Under the pieces are notes generated by a model. It searched no databases, was not told the origin of the DNA, and saw nothing but the letters and a program-made list of their open reading frames with translations. DNA of 40,747 nucleotides from DATBIO01 sp036556965 (lineage in GTDB: Bacteria > Acidobacteriota > Vicinamibacteria > Fen-336). The stretch covers positions 1 to 40,747 of the forward strand of contig DATBIO010000068.1 of assembly GCA_036556965.1 (NCBI GenBank), in the 5' to 3' direction. Shown piece by piece: positions 10,037 to 17,264 of this stretch; position 1 is the first letter of the stretch; each line of letters starts with the position of its first letter. The position numbers were made by a program, and so were the translations under genes.

Positions 10037-10057
10037 CCCTCCCCCTCGTGGGGAGGG
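10037..10057. terminator. Hairpin after the glpK-lipase pair
   Basis: CCCTCCCC (10037-10044) pairs with GGGGAGGG (10050-10057) around a 5-base loop, about 40 bases after the lipase stop. It is followed by G-rich rather than T-rich sequence, so a classic intrinsic terminator is not certain. Confidence 0.45.
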
Positions 10058-10068
10058 TGGGGTGGGGG

Positions 10069-10126
10069 GCTCGATGAACGAGGCGGGAGCGCGCCCGAAG
10101 GCGCGGTCCCGCCGGGCCGGCCTCCG
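10069..10126 (+). repeat. 58-bp direct repeat, copy 1
   Basis: This segment is repeated with five mismatches at 10179-10236, exactly 110 bases downstream. Each copy contains an inverted repeat, GGCGGGA ... TCCCGCC, so it can fold into a hairpin. It lies between the convergent lipase and mlaD genes and could be a dispersed palindromic (REP-like) unit. Confidence 0.7.
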
Positions 10127-10178
10127 TTCACCCGCGGCTACAGGCGTTGCCCTGACGTGGTGGACGGACAGGCTGAGA

Positions 10179-10236
10179 GCTCGGTGAACAAGGCGGGAGC
10201 GCGCCCGAAGGCACGGTCCCGCCGGGCAGGCCTCTG
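10179..10236 (+). repeat. 58-bp direct repeat, copy 2
   Basis: Second copy of the element at 10069-10126, 53 of 58 bases identical, with the GGCGGGA/TCCCGCC stem kept intact. It ends two bases before the mlaD stop codon, so it could act as the 3' boundary of the mla operon transcript. Confidence 0.7.
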
Positions 10237-10237
10237 A

Positions 10238-11209
10238 CTAGAACACTTCCAGCGTGATGTAGCGCTTGGGGTTCTTCTTGATGTCCGCGATCAGCGCGCG
10301 CATGTCGTTGGTGAGCTGGTTCAGGTTCTGGATGGTCTTGTTCGCGTTCTCGGTGGTGATGTTGGCGTTGTTGTAGAGGGTCTGGTCCTGGGAGAGCTTG
10401 CCCAGCGTCCCCTCCCCGCGCTGCATGCGCGCCATCACCACCTCCGCCGACTTGGAGGACTTCTCCAGGCTGGCCGTCACCTCGTCCATGCGCGCGCTCA
10501 GCGTGTCCAGCCGCTTCATGGTGCGCTCGAGCTCGCCCCCGGCCAGGGCCCGCTCGGTGGTGTGGGCGGACTTGCGCAGGCTGGCGGTGATGGCCGCGAT
10601 CTGCGTGCGCTGCTCGCCGATGGTGGCGGAAAGGTCGGCGAGGGCCTTCTGGAGCTCGCCCGCGCTGCCGTGGATGTCGTCCTTGAACCCCGGGGTGAGG
10701 ATCTCCTGCACCCGGACCAGCACGTCCTCGGCCTTGGCCGCGAGCTGGTTGGTGGAGGCCATGGCCCCCGCCTCGGTGCGTCCGGTGAGCATGTCGCCGT
10801 ACCCGACGGTCTCCTTGGCGCGGCCCGGCACCACGTTGGCCACCATGCCCCCCAGCAGCCCCGCCGCCTCGAGCTGGACGTAGGAGTCCTTGGGGATCTT
10901 GAACTCGCCCTCGATCTCGAGGCGCACCGTGACTCCCTGGTCGGAGATCTCGAAGCGCTGCACGCGCCCGATGTTCACCCCGCGCATCTGCACGGGGTCC
11001 CCGCGGCGGATGCCCCCCGCGTCGGGCACGGTGGTGCCCACGATGTAGCGGCCGCGGAAGATGGCGGCGTCGGTGAGCACGAAGAGCGCGCCCAGGGTGG
11101 CGATGACGCCGATGACGAGGAACAGGCCCACGTACACGGCGGTGTCCTTGCCCCGCGCGGGGGGCGCCTCGGGCAGCTCGTCCGGTTGCTCGTCGCGGGG
11201 CTCGGCCAT
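10238..11209 (-). CDS. mlaD: MlaD-like MCE-domain lipid transport protein
   Basis: The substrate-binding MCE subunit of an Mla-type ABC system that moves phospholipids between inner and outer membranes. The 323-residue protein has one N-terminal membrane anchor (about residues 25-45, VGLFLVIGVIATLGALFVL) and an MCE domain (~50-130, with IRRGDPVQMRGVNIGRVQRF). A long helical C-terminal part follows (~160-323). The longer open frame upstream is rejected because ATG 11209 has a strong AGAGGAG ribosome binding site and gives the expected short cytoplasmic N-terminus. It lies 16 bases after mlaF and is last in the mlaEFD order. Retrograde or anterograde direction cannot be told. Confidence 0.92.
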   Translation of the reverse strand: MAEPRDEQPDELPEAPPARGKDTAVYVGLFLVIGVIATLGALFVLTDAAIFRGRYIVGTTVPDAGGIRRGDPVQMRGVNIGRVQRFEISDQGVTVRLEIEGEFKIPKDSYVQLEAAGLLGGMVANVVPGRAKETVGYGDMLTGRTEAGAMASTNQLAAKAEDVLVRVQEILTPGFKDDIHGSAGELQKALADLSATIGEQRTQIAAITASLRKSAHTTERALAGGELERTMKRLDTLSARMDEVTASLEKSSKSAEVVMARMQRGEGTLGKLSQDQTLYNNANITTENANKTIQNLNQLTNDMRALIADIKKNPKRYITLEVF

Positions 11210-11225
11210 GGGCTCCTCTCTGTGC

Positions 11226-12002
11226 TCAGACGACCACGTCGCCCGACGCCACCAGGTGGGCCTGGCTGCGGTCGGCGAAGGCGTGCACCAGGGGGTCGGT
11301 GCTCTCCTTGAACTCCCGGGGGGTGCCCACGAAGCGCAGCCGGCCCGACTCCAGCAGGGCGATGCGGTCGCAGATGTTGAGCACGCCCTCGATGTCGTGG
11401 GTGACGATGAGGGACGTGACGTCGTGGCGCTGGTTGATCTCAACGATGAGGCGGTCCACCGCGGCCGTGTTCACGGGGTCGAGGCCGGTGACGGGCTCGT
11501 CGTAGAGCAGGATCTTGGGCTGCCCCACCAGCGCCCGCGCCAGGCCCACGCGCTTGCGCATGCCCCCGGAGAGCTCGGCGGGCAGCTTCTTCATGACCAC
11601 CGCGGGGTCCAGGTTCACGTCGCGCAGGGCCTCCACCACCCGCCGCAGCACCTCGCGGGGGCCGAGCTTCTTCGCCTGGTCCTCCGGGATGCCGTAGGCC
11701 ACGTTCTCGTAGGTGTTCATGGAGTCGAAGAGGGCGGCGTACTGGAACACGTAGCCCGCCCGCCGGCGGATGTCCTGCATGCGCGCCGGGCTCCCGTACA
11801 CGGACTCCCCCTCCACCAGCACGTCGCCGCGGTCGGGGGTGATGAGGCCGATGGTGGTCTTGAGGAGCACGCTCTTGCCCGTGCCCGACGGCCCCACGAT
11901 GGCGATGACCTCCCCGCGCCGCACCTCCAGGTCCACGCCGGAGAGCACGGGCACGTCGAACGCCTTGTGCACGTCGCGGTACTCGATGACGACGTCGCCC
12001 AT
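11226..12002 (-). CDS. mlaF: MlaF-like ABC transporter ATPase
   Basis: The cytoplasmic ATPase of the MCE lipid transporter, 258 residues. It has Walker A GPSGTGKS (about residue 38), the Q-loop in YVFQYAALFDSMNTYENVAYG, the signature LSGGMRKRVGLARAL, Walker B ILLYDEPVTGLDP and the switch histidine in VTHD. The substitution of the usual Q by K in LSGGMRKR is typical of this family. ATG 12002 shares one base with the stop of the permease gene (TGATG), so the two are translationally coupled. No MlaB-like STAS partner and no periplasmic MlaC are present next to it. Confidence 0.95.
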   Translation of the reverse strand: MGDVVIEYRDVHKAFDVPVLSGVDLEVRRGEVIAIVGPSGTGKSVLLKTTIGLITPDRGDVLVEGESVYGSPARMQDIRRRAGYVFQYAALFDSMNTYENVAYGIPEDQAKKLGPREVLRRVVEALRDVNLDPAVVMKKLPAELSGGMRKRVGLARALVGQPKILLYDEPVTGLDPVNTAAVDRLIVEINQRHDVTSLIVTHDIEGVLNICDRIALLESGRLRFVGTPREFKESTDPLVHAFADRSQAHLVASGDVVV

Positions 12003-12796
12003 CAGTCCAGGAACAGGGGGGGGAAGATGGCGTCGGACACCATGACCGCGATGATCATGAAGACCACGGAGGCCGTGGTGGAGCGGCCCACGCCCTCCGC
12101 CCCCCCGCGCGTGAGGAGGCCCATGTGGGTGGCGATGAGGGGGATGACGAAGCCGAAGGCGGTGGCCTTGGCCAGGCCGTAGAACATGTCGTAGGAGTGC
12201 CAGAACAGCCGCGCCCCGTAGAGGAACGACTCGCGGCCCAGGCCGATGTCGATCTGGGCGGCGATGATGCCGGCGCCGATGCCCACCACGTTGGCCAGGC
12301 TGACCAGGGCGGGCATGGTCACGAGCCCGGCCAGGATCCGCGGCGCGGCCAGCACGGGCACGGGATCCCGGCCCAGCGAGTGCAGGGCGTCGATCTGCTC
12401 CGAGACGACCATGGTCCCCAGCTCGGCCGTGATGCGCGCTCCCACCCGCCCGATGAAGACGATGGCGGTCAGCACGGGGCCCAGCTCCAGCACCACCCCC
12501 GCCACCACCACGCTCCCCAGCACGTAGAGGGGGATCGAGCTGGTGAACTGGTACCCGCCCTGCTGCGTGGTCACGATGCCGGAGATGATGGCCGTCACCA
12601 TCACCAGGGGCAGGCTCTGCACGCCCGCGGCGTAGGCCTGCACCATGAAGCTGCGCATGGAGACCTTGCCCTGGGCCGTCACGCGCAGCGTCTGCCAGGC
12701 CAGGATGCCCAGCCCTCCCGCGTGCCGCGCGACGTTCGCGCCCCAGTTCCCGACCCCCAGGACCACCCTGTCCAGGGTGCCCTGCAGCGAAGCCAT
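12002..12796 (-). CDS. mlaE: MlaE-like ABC transporter permease
   Basis: The inner-membrane permease of the MCE lipid transporter, 264 residues with five or six hydrophobic helices. Family signatures include VQAYAAGVQSLPLVMVTAI, LELGPVLTAIVFIGRVGARI, TAELGTMVVSEQIDAL and the coupling region SLGRDPVPVLAAPRILAGL. The open frame runs on upstream, but ATG 12796 has a GGAGGG ribosome binding site at good spacing and matches the family N-terminus. It heads the three-gene mlaEFD operon. Upstream, 115 bases separate it from a divergent small gene, and TATAGT/TTATAG elements there may serve both directions. Confidence 0.94.
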   Translation of the reverse strand: MASLQGTLDRVVLGVGNWGANVARHAGGLGILAWQTLRVTAQGKVSMRSFMVQAYAAGVQSLPLVMVTAIISGIVTTQQGGYQFTSSIPLYVLGSVVVAGVVLELGPVLTAIVFIGRVGARITAELGTMVVSEQIDALHSLGRDPVPVLAAPRILAGLVTMPALVSLANVVGIGAGIIAAQIDIGLGRESFLYGARLFWHSYDMFYGLAKATAFGFVIPLIATHMGLLTRGGAEGVGRSTTASVVFMIIAVMVSDAIFPPLFLD

Positions 12797-12885
12797 GTGG
12801 TCCCTCCGAGCAGCGTTCGGGCGGTGGTTTTTGGGGAACGGCGCGCCACGAATCGCGCGCGCCCGGGCCCGAGCGTCGAACCGGT

Positions 12886-12894
12886 TGCTATAAC
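12886..12894 (+). promoter_or_regulatory. Extended -10 element TGC-TATAAC
   Basis: TGCTATAAC sits 17 bases before the ATG at 12912, with GGAG between. An overlapping palindrome ACTATAGT (12893-12900) could provide a -10 for the minus-strand mla operon. No clear -35 is seen, as expected for an extended -10 promoter. Confidence 0.45.
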
Positions 12895-12911
12895 TATAGT
12901 ACGGAGACGCG

Positions 12912-13154
12912 ATGAAGAAGGACGACGACGGCGGCGGGACGGCGCCCGGGCGGCAGCCCGAGCGGCCGGGGCAGCCCGCGCGCCACCAGGACGCACCCGG
13001 CCAGCGCGATCCCGGCACCCTCGACTCCCGGCGTCCCCCGGAGAAGGGCGAGGCGGCCGCCATGCCCGCGCAGCAGGCTCCCCGCCGCGGGGTGAGCGGG
13101 CACCCGCCGCCTCCTCCGGTGCCGGACCTCGAGCGGGACGGCGACGCCGACTGA
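12912..13154 (+). CDS. Small, probably disordered hydrophilic protein
   Basis: An 80-residue protein that I do not recognise. It begins MKKDDDGGGTAPGRQPERPG and is made almost wholly of Gly, Pro, Arg, Asp, Glu, Gln and Ala, with a run of five prolines near the C-terminus. There are no hydrophobic helices or cysteines, so it is probably intrinsically disordered. Support for its being a real gene is the GGAG at good spacing before the ATG and an extended -10 element upstream. It ends ten bases before the HAD gene, so they may be cotranscribed. Against it, low-complexity frames arise easily in GC-rich DNA. Confidence 0.5.
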   Translation: MKKDDDGGGTAPGRQPERPGQPARHQDAPGQRDPGTLDSRRPPEKGEAAAMPAQQAPRRGVSGHPPPPPVPDLERDGDAD

Positions 13155-13164
13155 CGGACCAGGC

Positions 13165-13827
13165 GTGCTGCGGGGCGTGCTGTTCGACATCGACGGGACC
13201 CTGCTCGACAGCAACGACGCGCACGCCAGGGCCTGGGTGGAGGCCCTCCACGAGGCCGGCCACGACGTCCCATTCGCGCGCGTCCGCCGCCTCATCGGCA
13301 TGGGCGCGGACAAGCTCCTGCCCGAGCTGGGGCTCGAGGCGGAGGACCGCACCGGGCGCGCCGTGGCCGCGCGCCGCGGCGCACTCTTCCGCGAGCGGCA
13401 CCTCCCCACCGTGGCGCCCCTGCCCGGGGCGCGGGCCCTGGTGGAGCGGCTGCGCGCCGGGGGGTTCCGCCTCGGCGTGGCCACCTCGGCCCCGCCGGAG
13501 GAGGCGGCGCTGCTGCTGGAGCGGGCAGGAGTGGCCGGGCTCCTGGCCTCCCGCGCCGCCGGCGGCGCCGCGGACAGCAAGCCCGACCCCGACATCGTGC
13601 AGGCCGCGCTCCGGGCCATCGGCCTCCCCGGGTCCGAGGCGGTGCTCATCGGGGACACGCCCTACGACGTGGCCGCCGCCGCGCGCGCGGGCGTCGTGGC
13701 CATCGCCTTCCGCAGTGGCGGCTGGGACGACGAGGCCCTGGCCGGCGCCCTGGCCGTCTACGACGGGCCGGCCGACCTCCTCTCACGCCTGGACGGCTCC
13801 CCCCTCCGCGCCAGGGCCATGGCCTGA
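13165..13827 (+). CDS. HAD family hydrolase (phosphoglycolate phosphatase/beta-phosphoglucomutase type)
   Basis: A 220-residue haloacid-dehalogenase-superfamily phosphatase. Motif I is FDIDGTLLDS with the nucleophile Asp near residue 8, motif II is VATSAP, motif III is SKPDPDIVQ and motif IV is IGDTPYDV. The helical cap between motifs I and II puts it in subfamily I with phosphoglycolate phosphatase and beta-phosphoglucomutase. The substrate is not readable. The GTG at 13165 is the only start before motif I; the upstream ribosome site is weak. Its last 70 bases overlap the convergent sorbosone-dehydrogenase-like gene, which is unusual. Confidence 0.9.
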   Translation: MLRGVLFDIDGTLLDSNDAHARAWVEALHEAGHDVPFARVRRLIGMGADKLLPELGLEAEDRTGRAVAARRGALFRERHLPTVAPLPGARALVERLRAGGFRLGVATSAPPEEAALLLERAGVAGLLASRAAGGAADSKPDPDIVQAALRAIGLPGSEAVLIGDTPYDVAAAARAGVVAIAFRSGGWDDEALAGALAVYDGPADLLSRLDGSPLRARAMA

Positions 13828-15464
13828 GCGCGGCGCCGCGCGCTCCGCTGCCGGCGCCGCGCCCGCCACACCCACAGGCCGCCGGCCGCGGCGGCGACGA
13901 GGAGGGCGGCGAGCCCCGCCCACGCCGGCAGCGCGCGGCGCGTGGCCGGCGCCAGCGCCGCGGAGGGCGCCGAGCGGCCCGCCCAGGCGGGGCCCCGCGG
14001 CCACGCCGGCCCGCGCTCCTCGCGGAAGATCCGCCAGACCGCGCCGCTCTCGGCCACAACGCGCAGGCCCTGGGGGCCGGCGCTCATGAGGCCGAAGTCC
14101 ACCACGTAGAGCGCCCCGTCCGGACCGAAGGCGGCGTCCACGGGGCGGCGGAGGCCGCCCTCCTCCGACGCGTCGCCGGCGGCGTTGCGCGCGAAGTCCC
14201 ACACGCGTCCGGTGGACATGTCCACGCGCAGCACGCGGAAGCCGGAGGCGAGGACGGCGGCCCCCGTGGTGAACGGGGCGAGGTCGCCGAAGGCGGCCAC
14301 GAAGGCCTGGCCCGCGAACCCGAACGCCTCGGGGGCGAAGTCGAAGCCGCTGGCCCCGGTGTGGCTGCGGAAGGTGGTGAAGGCGCGGGCCAGCGGCGGA
14401 TGGTGCTGCCAGAGCAGGCGCGGCCGCGCGTGGTCCGGGGCGGCGAAGCGCCGCGCGTCCGCGGGCTCGCCGTCGAAGAAGTCGGGCCAGCCGTACCACG
14501 CGCCCTCGCGCACCCGCACCATCAGGTCGGGGTCGTTGAAGACGGCGCGGCTGCCGCGCACGTCGGCGCCCAGGGAGGTCGCGAACAGCCGGCCGCGGGC
14601 GTCGAAGCGCAGGCCGAACGGGTTGCGCAGCCCCCACGCCACCAGCTCGAAGCCCTCGCCGCTGGGCCAGAAGCGCACGATCGATCCCCCGCAGCGATCG
14701 CGCCCGCGGGCCACCTCTCCCGGCGCCGCCGTGCTCCCGAAGGGCCGGAAGGCGCCGGTGGACGCGCGCGTCCCCGGCACGCGCGGGTCCTCGGTCTCGA
14801 AGCGCTGGCCCACCAGCACCACGTCGCGGCAGGGCACGTCGTGCAGGTCCGGCCTCTCGGCCAGCCAGCCCAGGGCGTGGTTGTCCAGGCCGACGACGCC
14901 GGCGTTGGTCACCGTGCCCTGGCCGAGGTAGATGCGCCCGTCCGGGCCCCGCGCCATCTGGTTGTTGCCGTGGTCCCCGCCGGAGGGCAGGTCGGCGGCC
15001 ACCGTGCGCGCGCCCGCAGGCTCCAGGGCCACCACCGCGCCGCGATGGGAGACGAACGGCACCCCGTCCACCATGAGGAGGCCGGTGACGGGTGGCTGGA
15101 GGCCCGCCTCCGCCTCGACCTCCAGACCGCCCCAGGCCCCCACGCGGAGCAGTCGCGCGGGAGCGGCCGCCGCCAGCCCGGACTCCGCCAGCAGCATGTC
15201 CGTGCCGTCGAAGGCCAGCGCGGTGGGCGCGCTCAGGCCCGCCACCACCGGCTCGATGCGGTAGCCCTTCTCGAGGCGGACCGGACCCGCGGTGGGAAGC
15301 GGCGCCTCCGCGGCCGCCACCCCGTGGGCGAGGACCACGACCAGCGCCGCCGCGGCACCCGGTGCGGTCCCCCGCGACCCCCGGACGCGACGGCGGACGC
15401 GCGCCCACGTGCCGCGGGCCTCGGGGGCGGGGACGCGGCGGCCGGGATCGGGAAGTGCCTGCAT
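13758..15464 (-). CDS. Sorbosone/glucose dehydrogenase-like beta-propeller protein with C-terminal membrane anchor
   Basis: A 568-residue exported protein. After a long basic N-terminus and a hydrophobic signal segment (AAAALVVVLAHGVAAAEA), the body is a propeller related to PQQ-dependent L-sorbosone/glucose dehydrogenases. Supporting segments are GGDHGNNQMARGPDGRIYLG, VAWGLRNPFGLRFDARGRLF, WYGWPDFFDGEP and GPDGALYVVDFG. A single membrane helix near residue 520 (AWAGLAALLVAAAAGGLWVW) is followed by an Arg-rich tail, so the enzyme is probably tethered to the inner membrane facing out. Cofactor and substrate are not certain, as many family members are untested. An extended -10 and a GGGAGG site lie upstream. 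The 3' end overlaps the HAD gene. Confidence 0.82.
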   Translation of the reverse strand: MQALPDPGRRVPAPEARGTWARVRRRVRGSRGTAPGAAAALVVVLAHGVAAAEAPLPTAGPVRLEKGYRIEPVVAGLSAPTALAFDGTDMLLAESGLAAAAPARLLRVGAWGGLEVEAEAGLQPPVTGLLMVDGVPFVSHRGAVVALEPAGARTVAADLPSGGDHGNNQMARGPDGRIYLGQGTVTNAGVVGLDNHALGWLAERPDLHDVPCRDVVLVGQRFETEDPRVPGTRASTGAFRPFGSTAAPGEVARGRDRCGGSIVRFWPSGEGFELVAWGLRNPFGLRFDARGRLFATSLGADVRGSRAVFNDPDLMVRVREGAWYGWPDFFDGEPADARRFAAPDHARPRLLWQHHPPLARAFTTFRSHTGASGFDFAPEAFGFAGQAFVAAFGDLAPFTTGAAVLASGFRVLRVDMSTGRVWDFARNAAGDASEEGGLRRPVDAAFGPDGALYVVDFGLMSAGPQGLRVVAESGAVWRIFREERGPAWPRGPAWAGRSAPSAALAPATRRALPAWAGLAALLVAAAAGGLWVWRARRRQRSARRRAQAMALARRGEPSRRERRSAGPS

Positions 15465-15481
15465 GGAGGCCGGTCCTCCCT

Positions 15482-15490
15482 ACCCTAGCA
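15482..15490 (-). promoter_or_regulatory. Extended -10 element TGC-TAGGGT
   Basis: On the minus strand TGCTAGGGT is followed directly by AGGGAGGA and then, after ten bases, the ATG at 15464 of the sorbosone-dehydrogenase-like gene. The transcript leader would be only about ten bases long and would start inside the ribosome binding site region. Confidence 0.4.
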
Positions 15491-15532
15491 GGCGCGCCCC
15501 GGGGCGGGCTTCCCTCCCCCGACGGAGGGCGC

Positions 15533-15538
15533 TATCCT
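15533..15538 (+). promoter_or_regulatory. -10-like element TATCCT
   Basis: TATCCT ends 11 bases before the ATG at 15550, with TTCCCT 17 bases further upstream (15510-15515). No good ribosome binding site intervenes, so this would give a leader of about five bases. Confidence 0.3.
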
Positions 15539-15549
15539 CGGATCTCGCG

Positions 15550-16356
15550 ATGCCCTCCACCGCCCGACGCCCGCGGTCCGCGGAACCGCTTGCCCTGACC
15601 CGCGACGAGCGGGCCATGCTGCGCCACTGGGCGGAAGGCGCGGACGCCCGGCTGGCCCAGCGCGCCTGCCTGGTCCTCGCCCTGTCCGAGGGCGCATCCG
15701 AGACCGAGACGGCCCGGCGCTGCCGCGTCTCCGCGCAGACGGTGGGCAAGTGGTACGGGCGGTTCGAGGCCCGCCGCCTCGACGGCCTCCTCGACGACCC
15801 GCGCCCGGGCGCCCCCCGGCGCATCAGCGACTCCGACGTCGAGCACGTGCTCGCGCTCATGCGGAGCGCGCCCCCCGGCGGGGCACCGCGCTGGACCACG
15901 CGGAGCCTGGCCCGCGAGACGGGGCTGAGCCAGACCGCGGTCAGCCGCATCTGGCGCCGCCACGCGGAGGGCGCCGGCCGGGAGCCCGCGGCCGGTGCGT
16001 CGAGGCAGGACGGGCCGCGGTCCTCCACGGGAGCGGCCAGGCGCGTGGTGCCCGGGAGCGCGGCGGCGGGCCAGGTGAAGCAGGCCCTCCACACCCTCGC
16101 GCGCGCCGCCGAGGCCCATCCCGGGGGCGAGCCGCTGCGCCGCATGGTGGAGGCCCTGGGGTACGCCAGCCGGTCCGTGGCCGTGTCGCGCGGCGCGGCC
16201 GGCCTCCGGGCCACCGGCGATCGCCTCGCACAGCGCGTGGTGGAGCTGGCCGAAGGCGCGGCCGAGGACGGCCCGCGCTGTGGCACATCCGTTGCTACCA
16301 CGGACTCAGAGGACATCCCGGGAGCCGACCCCGGTCGTGGCACGCCGCGGCCGTAG
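15550..16356 (+). CDS. IS630-type transposase N-terminal helix-turn-helix protein lacking the DDE domain
   Basis: A 268-residue protein whose first ~140 residues match the DNA-binding part of IS630-family transposases. They include LTRDERAMLRHW, a first HTH (ETARRCRVSAQTVGKWYGRF), the linker DGLLDDPRPGAPRRIS and a second winged HTH (SLARETGLSQTAVSRIWRRH). In a transposase the DDE nuclease should follow. Instead there are ~128 residues of unrelated, mostly helical sequence (VKQALHTLARAAEAHPGG, then LAQRVVELAEGA) with no DDE signature. No terminal inverted repeats are obvious. It may be a domesticated DNA-binding regulator or a decayed element. ATG 15550 fits the HTH start; the frame upstream overlaps a divergent gene. 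Confidence 0.75.
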   Translation: MPSTARRPRSAEPLALTRDERAMLRHWAEGADARLAQRACLVLALSEGASETETARRCRVSAQTVGKWYGRFEARRLDGLLDDPRPGAPRRISDSDVEHVLALMRSAPPGGAPRWTTRSLARETGLSQTAVSRIWRRHAEGAGREPAAGASRQDGPRSSTGAARRVVPGSAAAGQVKQALHTLARAAEAHPGGEPLRRMVEALGYASRSVAVSRGAAGLRATGDRLAQRVVELAEGAAEDGPRCGTSVATTDSEDIPGADPGRGTPRP

Positions 16357-16387
16357 GCCCGCCCACGGGCTGACCGAGGAGGTTCCG

Positions 16388-16573
16388 ATGGCCAAGGACG
16401 AGCGCGACAAGGACAAGGACGGCGGCTTCGAGAGGGGCAGGGACGGCGGCCGGGACGACGTCCGCAGCGAGGACACGACCGGCTCCTCGTCCCGGAGCCC
16501 GGAGCTGAACCGCGAGATCGACACCGACCTCGAGGAGGGCGTCGACATCCCGCGCAGCCAGCGCAAGAAGTAG
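16388..16573 (+). CDS. Small charged hydrophilic protein
   Basis: A 61-residue protein of unknown function, MAKDERDKDKDGGFERGRDG onwards, rich in Asp, Glu, Lys, Arg, Gly and Ser and ending in PRSQRKK. It has no hydrophobic core and is probably disordered. The start is well supported by GAGGAGG five bases before ATG 16388. Longer in-frame starts upstream overlap the transposase-like gene and lack such a site. It ends 17 bases before the convergent hemerythrin gene, with a 14-bp hairpin just beyond. Stress-related hydrophilins have this look, but that is only an analogy. Confidence 0.65.
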   Translation: MAKDERDKDKDGGFERGRDGGRDDVRSEDTTGSSSRSPELNREIDTDLEEGVDIPRSQRKK

Positions 16574-16590
16574 CGTCTTCTTCGTCCCGT

Positions 16591-17217
16591 TCACGGGCGG
16601 CGGCGCGACCGCGCCGCCGCCCGCTTCGTTCTCGCCTGGCCCGCGCGGGAGGACGGCCCGCGGCGCGCGCGCGCGCGCCGGGGCGGGGGCAGGTCCAGAG
16701 CCGCGTGCAGCGTCTCGGACATGGCCTGCGCCACGTCGGCCATGGCCTCCACCAGGCGCTCGGGCGGCTCGTCCAGCTCGGTCTCCTCGGCGGGCTCGCT
16801 CTCGCCGGCGCGCAGGCGCTGGATCCTCCGGCCCAGGTCGGCCAGCACCTGGGCCTCCACGCGCTTCCTGGCCTCCGGGAACACCTCCTCCTGCTCTTCC
16901 TGCACGTGCCGCCCCACCACCTCGCGCAGCGCGGCCAGCCGCGGGGCCCGGCGCGGGTCCGTGTCGGGAAGAACGGCCAGCTCCTCCACGATGGCGGCGA
17001 CATCGGCGTGCTGGCCCTCCGCCCGCCGCCGCGCCTCCAGCGCCCAACCCTGAAGCGCGGGGTAGAAGACCTCCCCCGCTGCCTTGACGTGGGCGGCCCA
17101 CGCTTCGCGCAGGGCGGACAGCGCGGCCGCGCGCTCGGGGAGGGCAGCGGCCAGGAAGCGGCGCAGCAGCCCGGACAGCTCGAAGTGGTCGCGGATGAGC
17201 AGGAAGACGGCGTTCAC
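16591..17217 (-). CDS. Hemerythrin/HHE-domain protein
   Basis: A 208-residue four-helix HHE cation-binding protein. Candidate iron-ligand positions are in LIRDHFELSGLL near residue 10, AHVKAAGEVFYPAL near 50, the H of EGQHADVAAI, and GRHVQEEQEEVFPEARKRVE near 110. Such domains bind a di-iron centre and sense or carry oxygen, or repair oxidative and nitrosative damage. The C-terminal third is an Arg/Ala/Pro-rich tail. I chose GTG 17217 because GGGAGGAG precedes it at good spacing; the ATG at 17247 would add ten residues with no ribosome site. It is divergent from the iron-permease-like gene, 47 bases away. Confidence 0.85.
   Translation of the reverse strand: MNAVFLLIRDHFELSGLLRRFLAAALPERAAALSALREAWAAHVKAAGEVFYPALQGWALEARRRAEGQHADVAAIVEELAVLPDTDPRRAPRLAALREVVGRHVQEEQEEVFPEARKRVEAQVLADLGRRIQRLRAGESEPAEETELDEPPERLVEAMADVAQAMSETLHAALDLPPPRRARARRGPSSRAGQARTKRAAARSRRRP
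16594..16623. terminator. 14-bp stem, 2-base loop hairpin between convergent genes
   Basis: A 14-bp perfect inverted repeat runs from 16594-16607 to 16610-16623, all G and C, around a central AC. It lies about 20 bases after the 61-residue protein's stop and inside the 3' coding end of the hemerythrin gene, where it encodes part of an Arg/Ala-rich tail. Likely a bidirectional 3' boundary; no T-tract. Confidence 0.5.
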
Positions 17218-17264
17218 GCCCGCTCCTCCCGCGCGCGGATGGCACACTGGAAGGGGGAGGGCGC

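Noticed and set aside
10069..10236. Possible CRISPR array
   Set aside because: Only two imperfect copies, a 58-bp unit with a strong internal palindrome, one 52-bp gap and no cas genes nearby.
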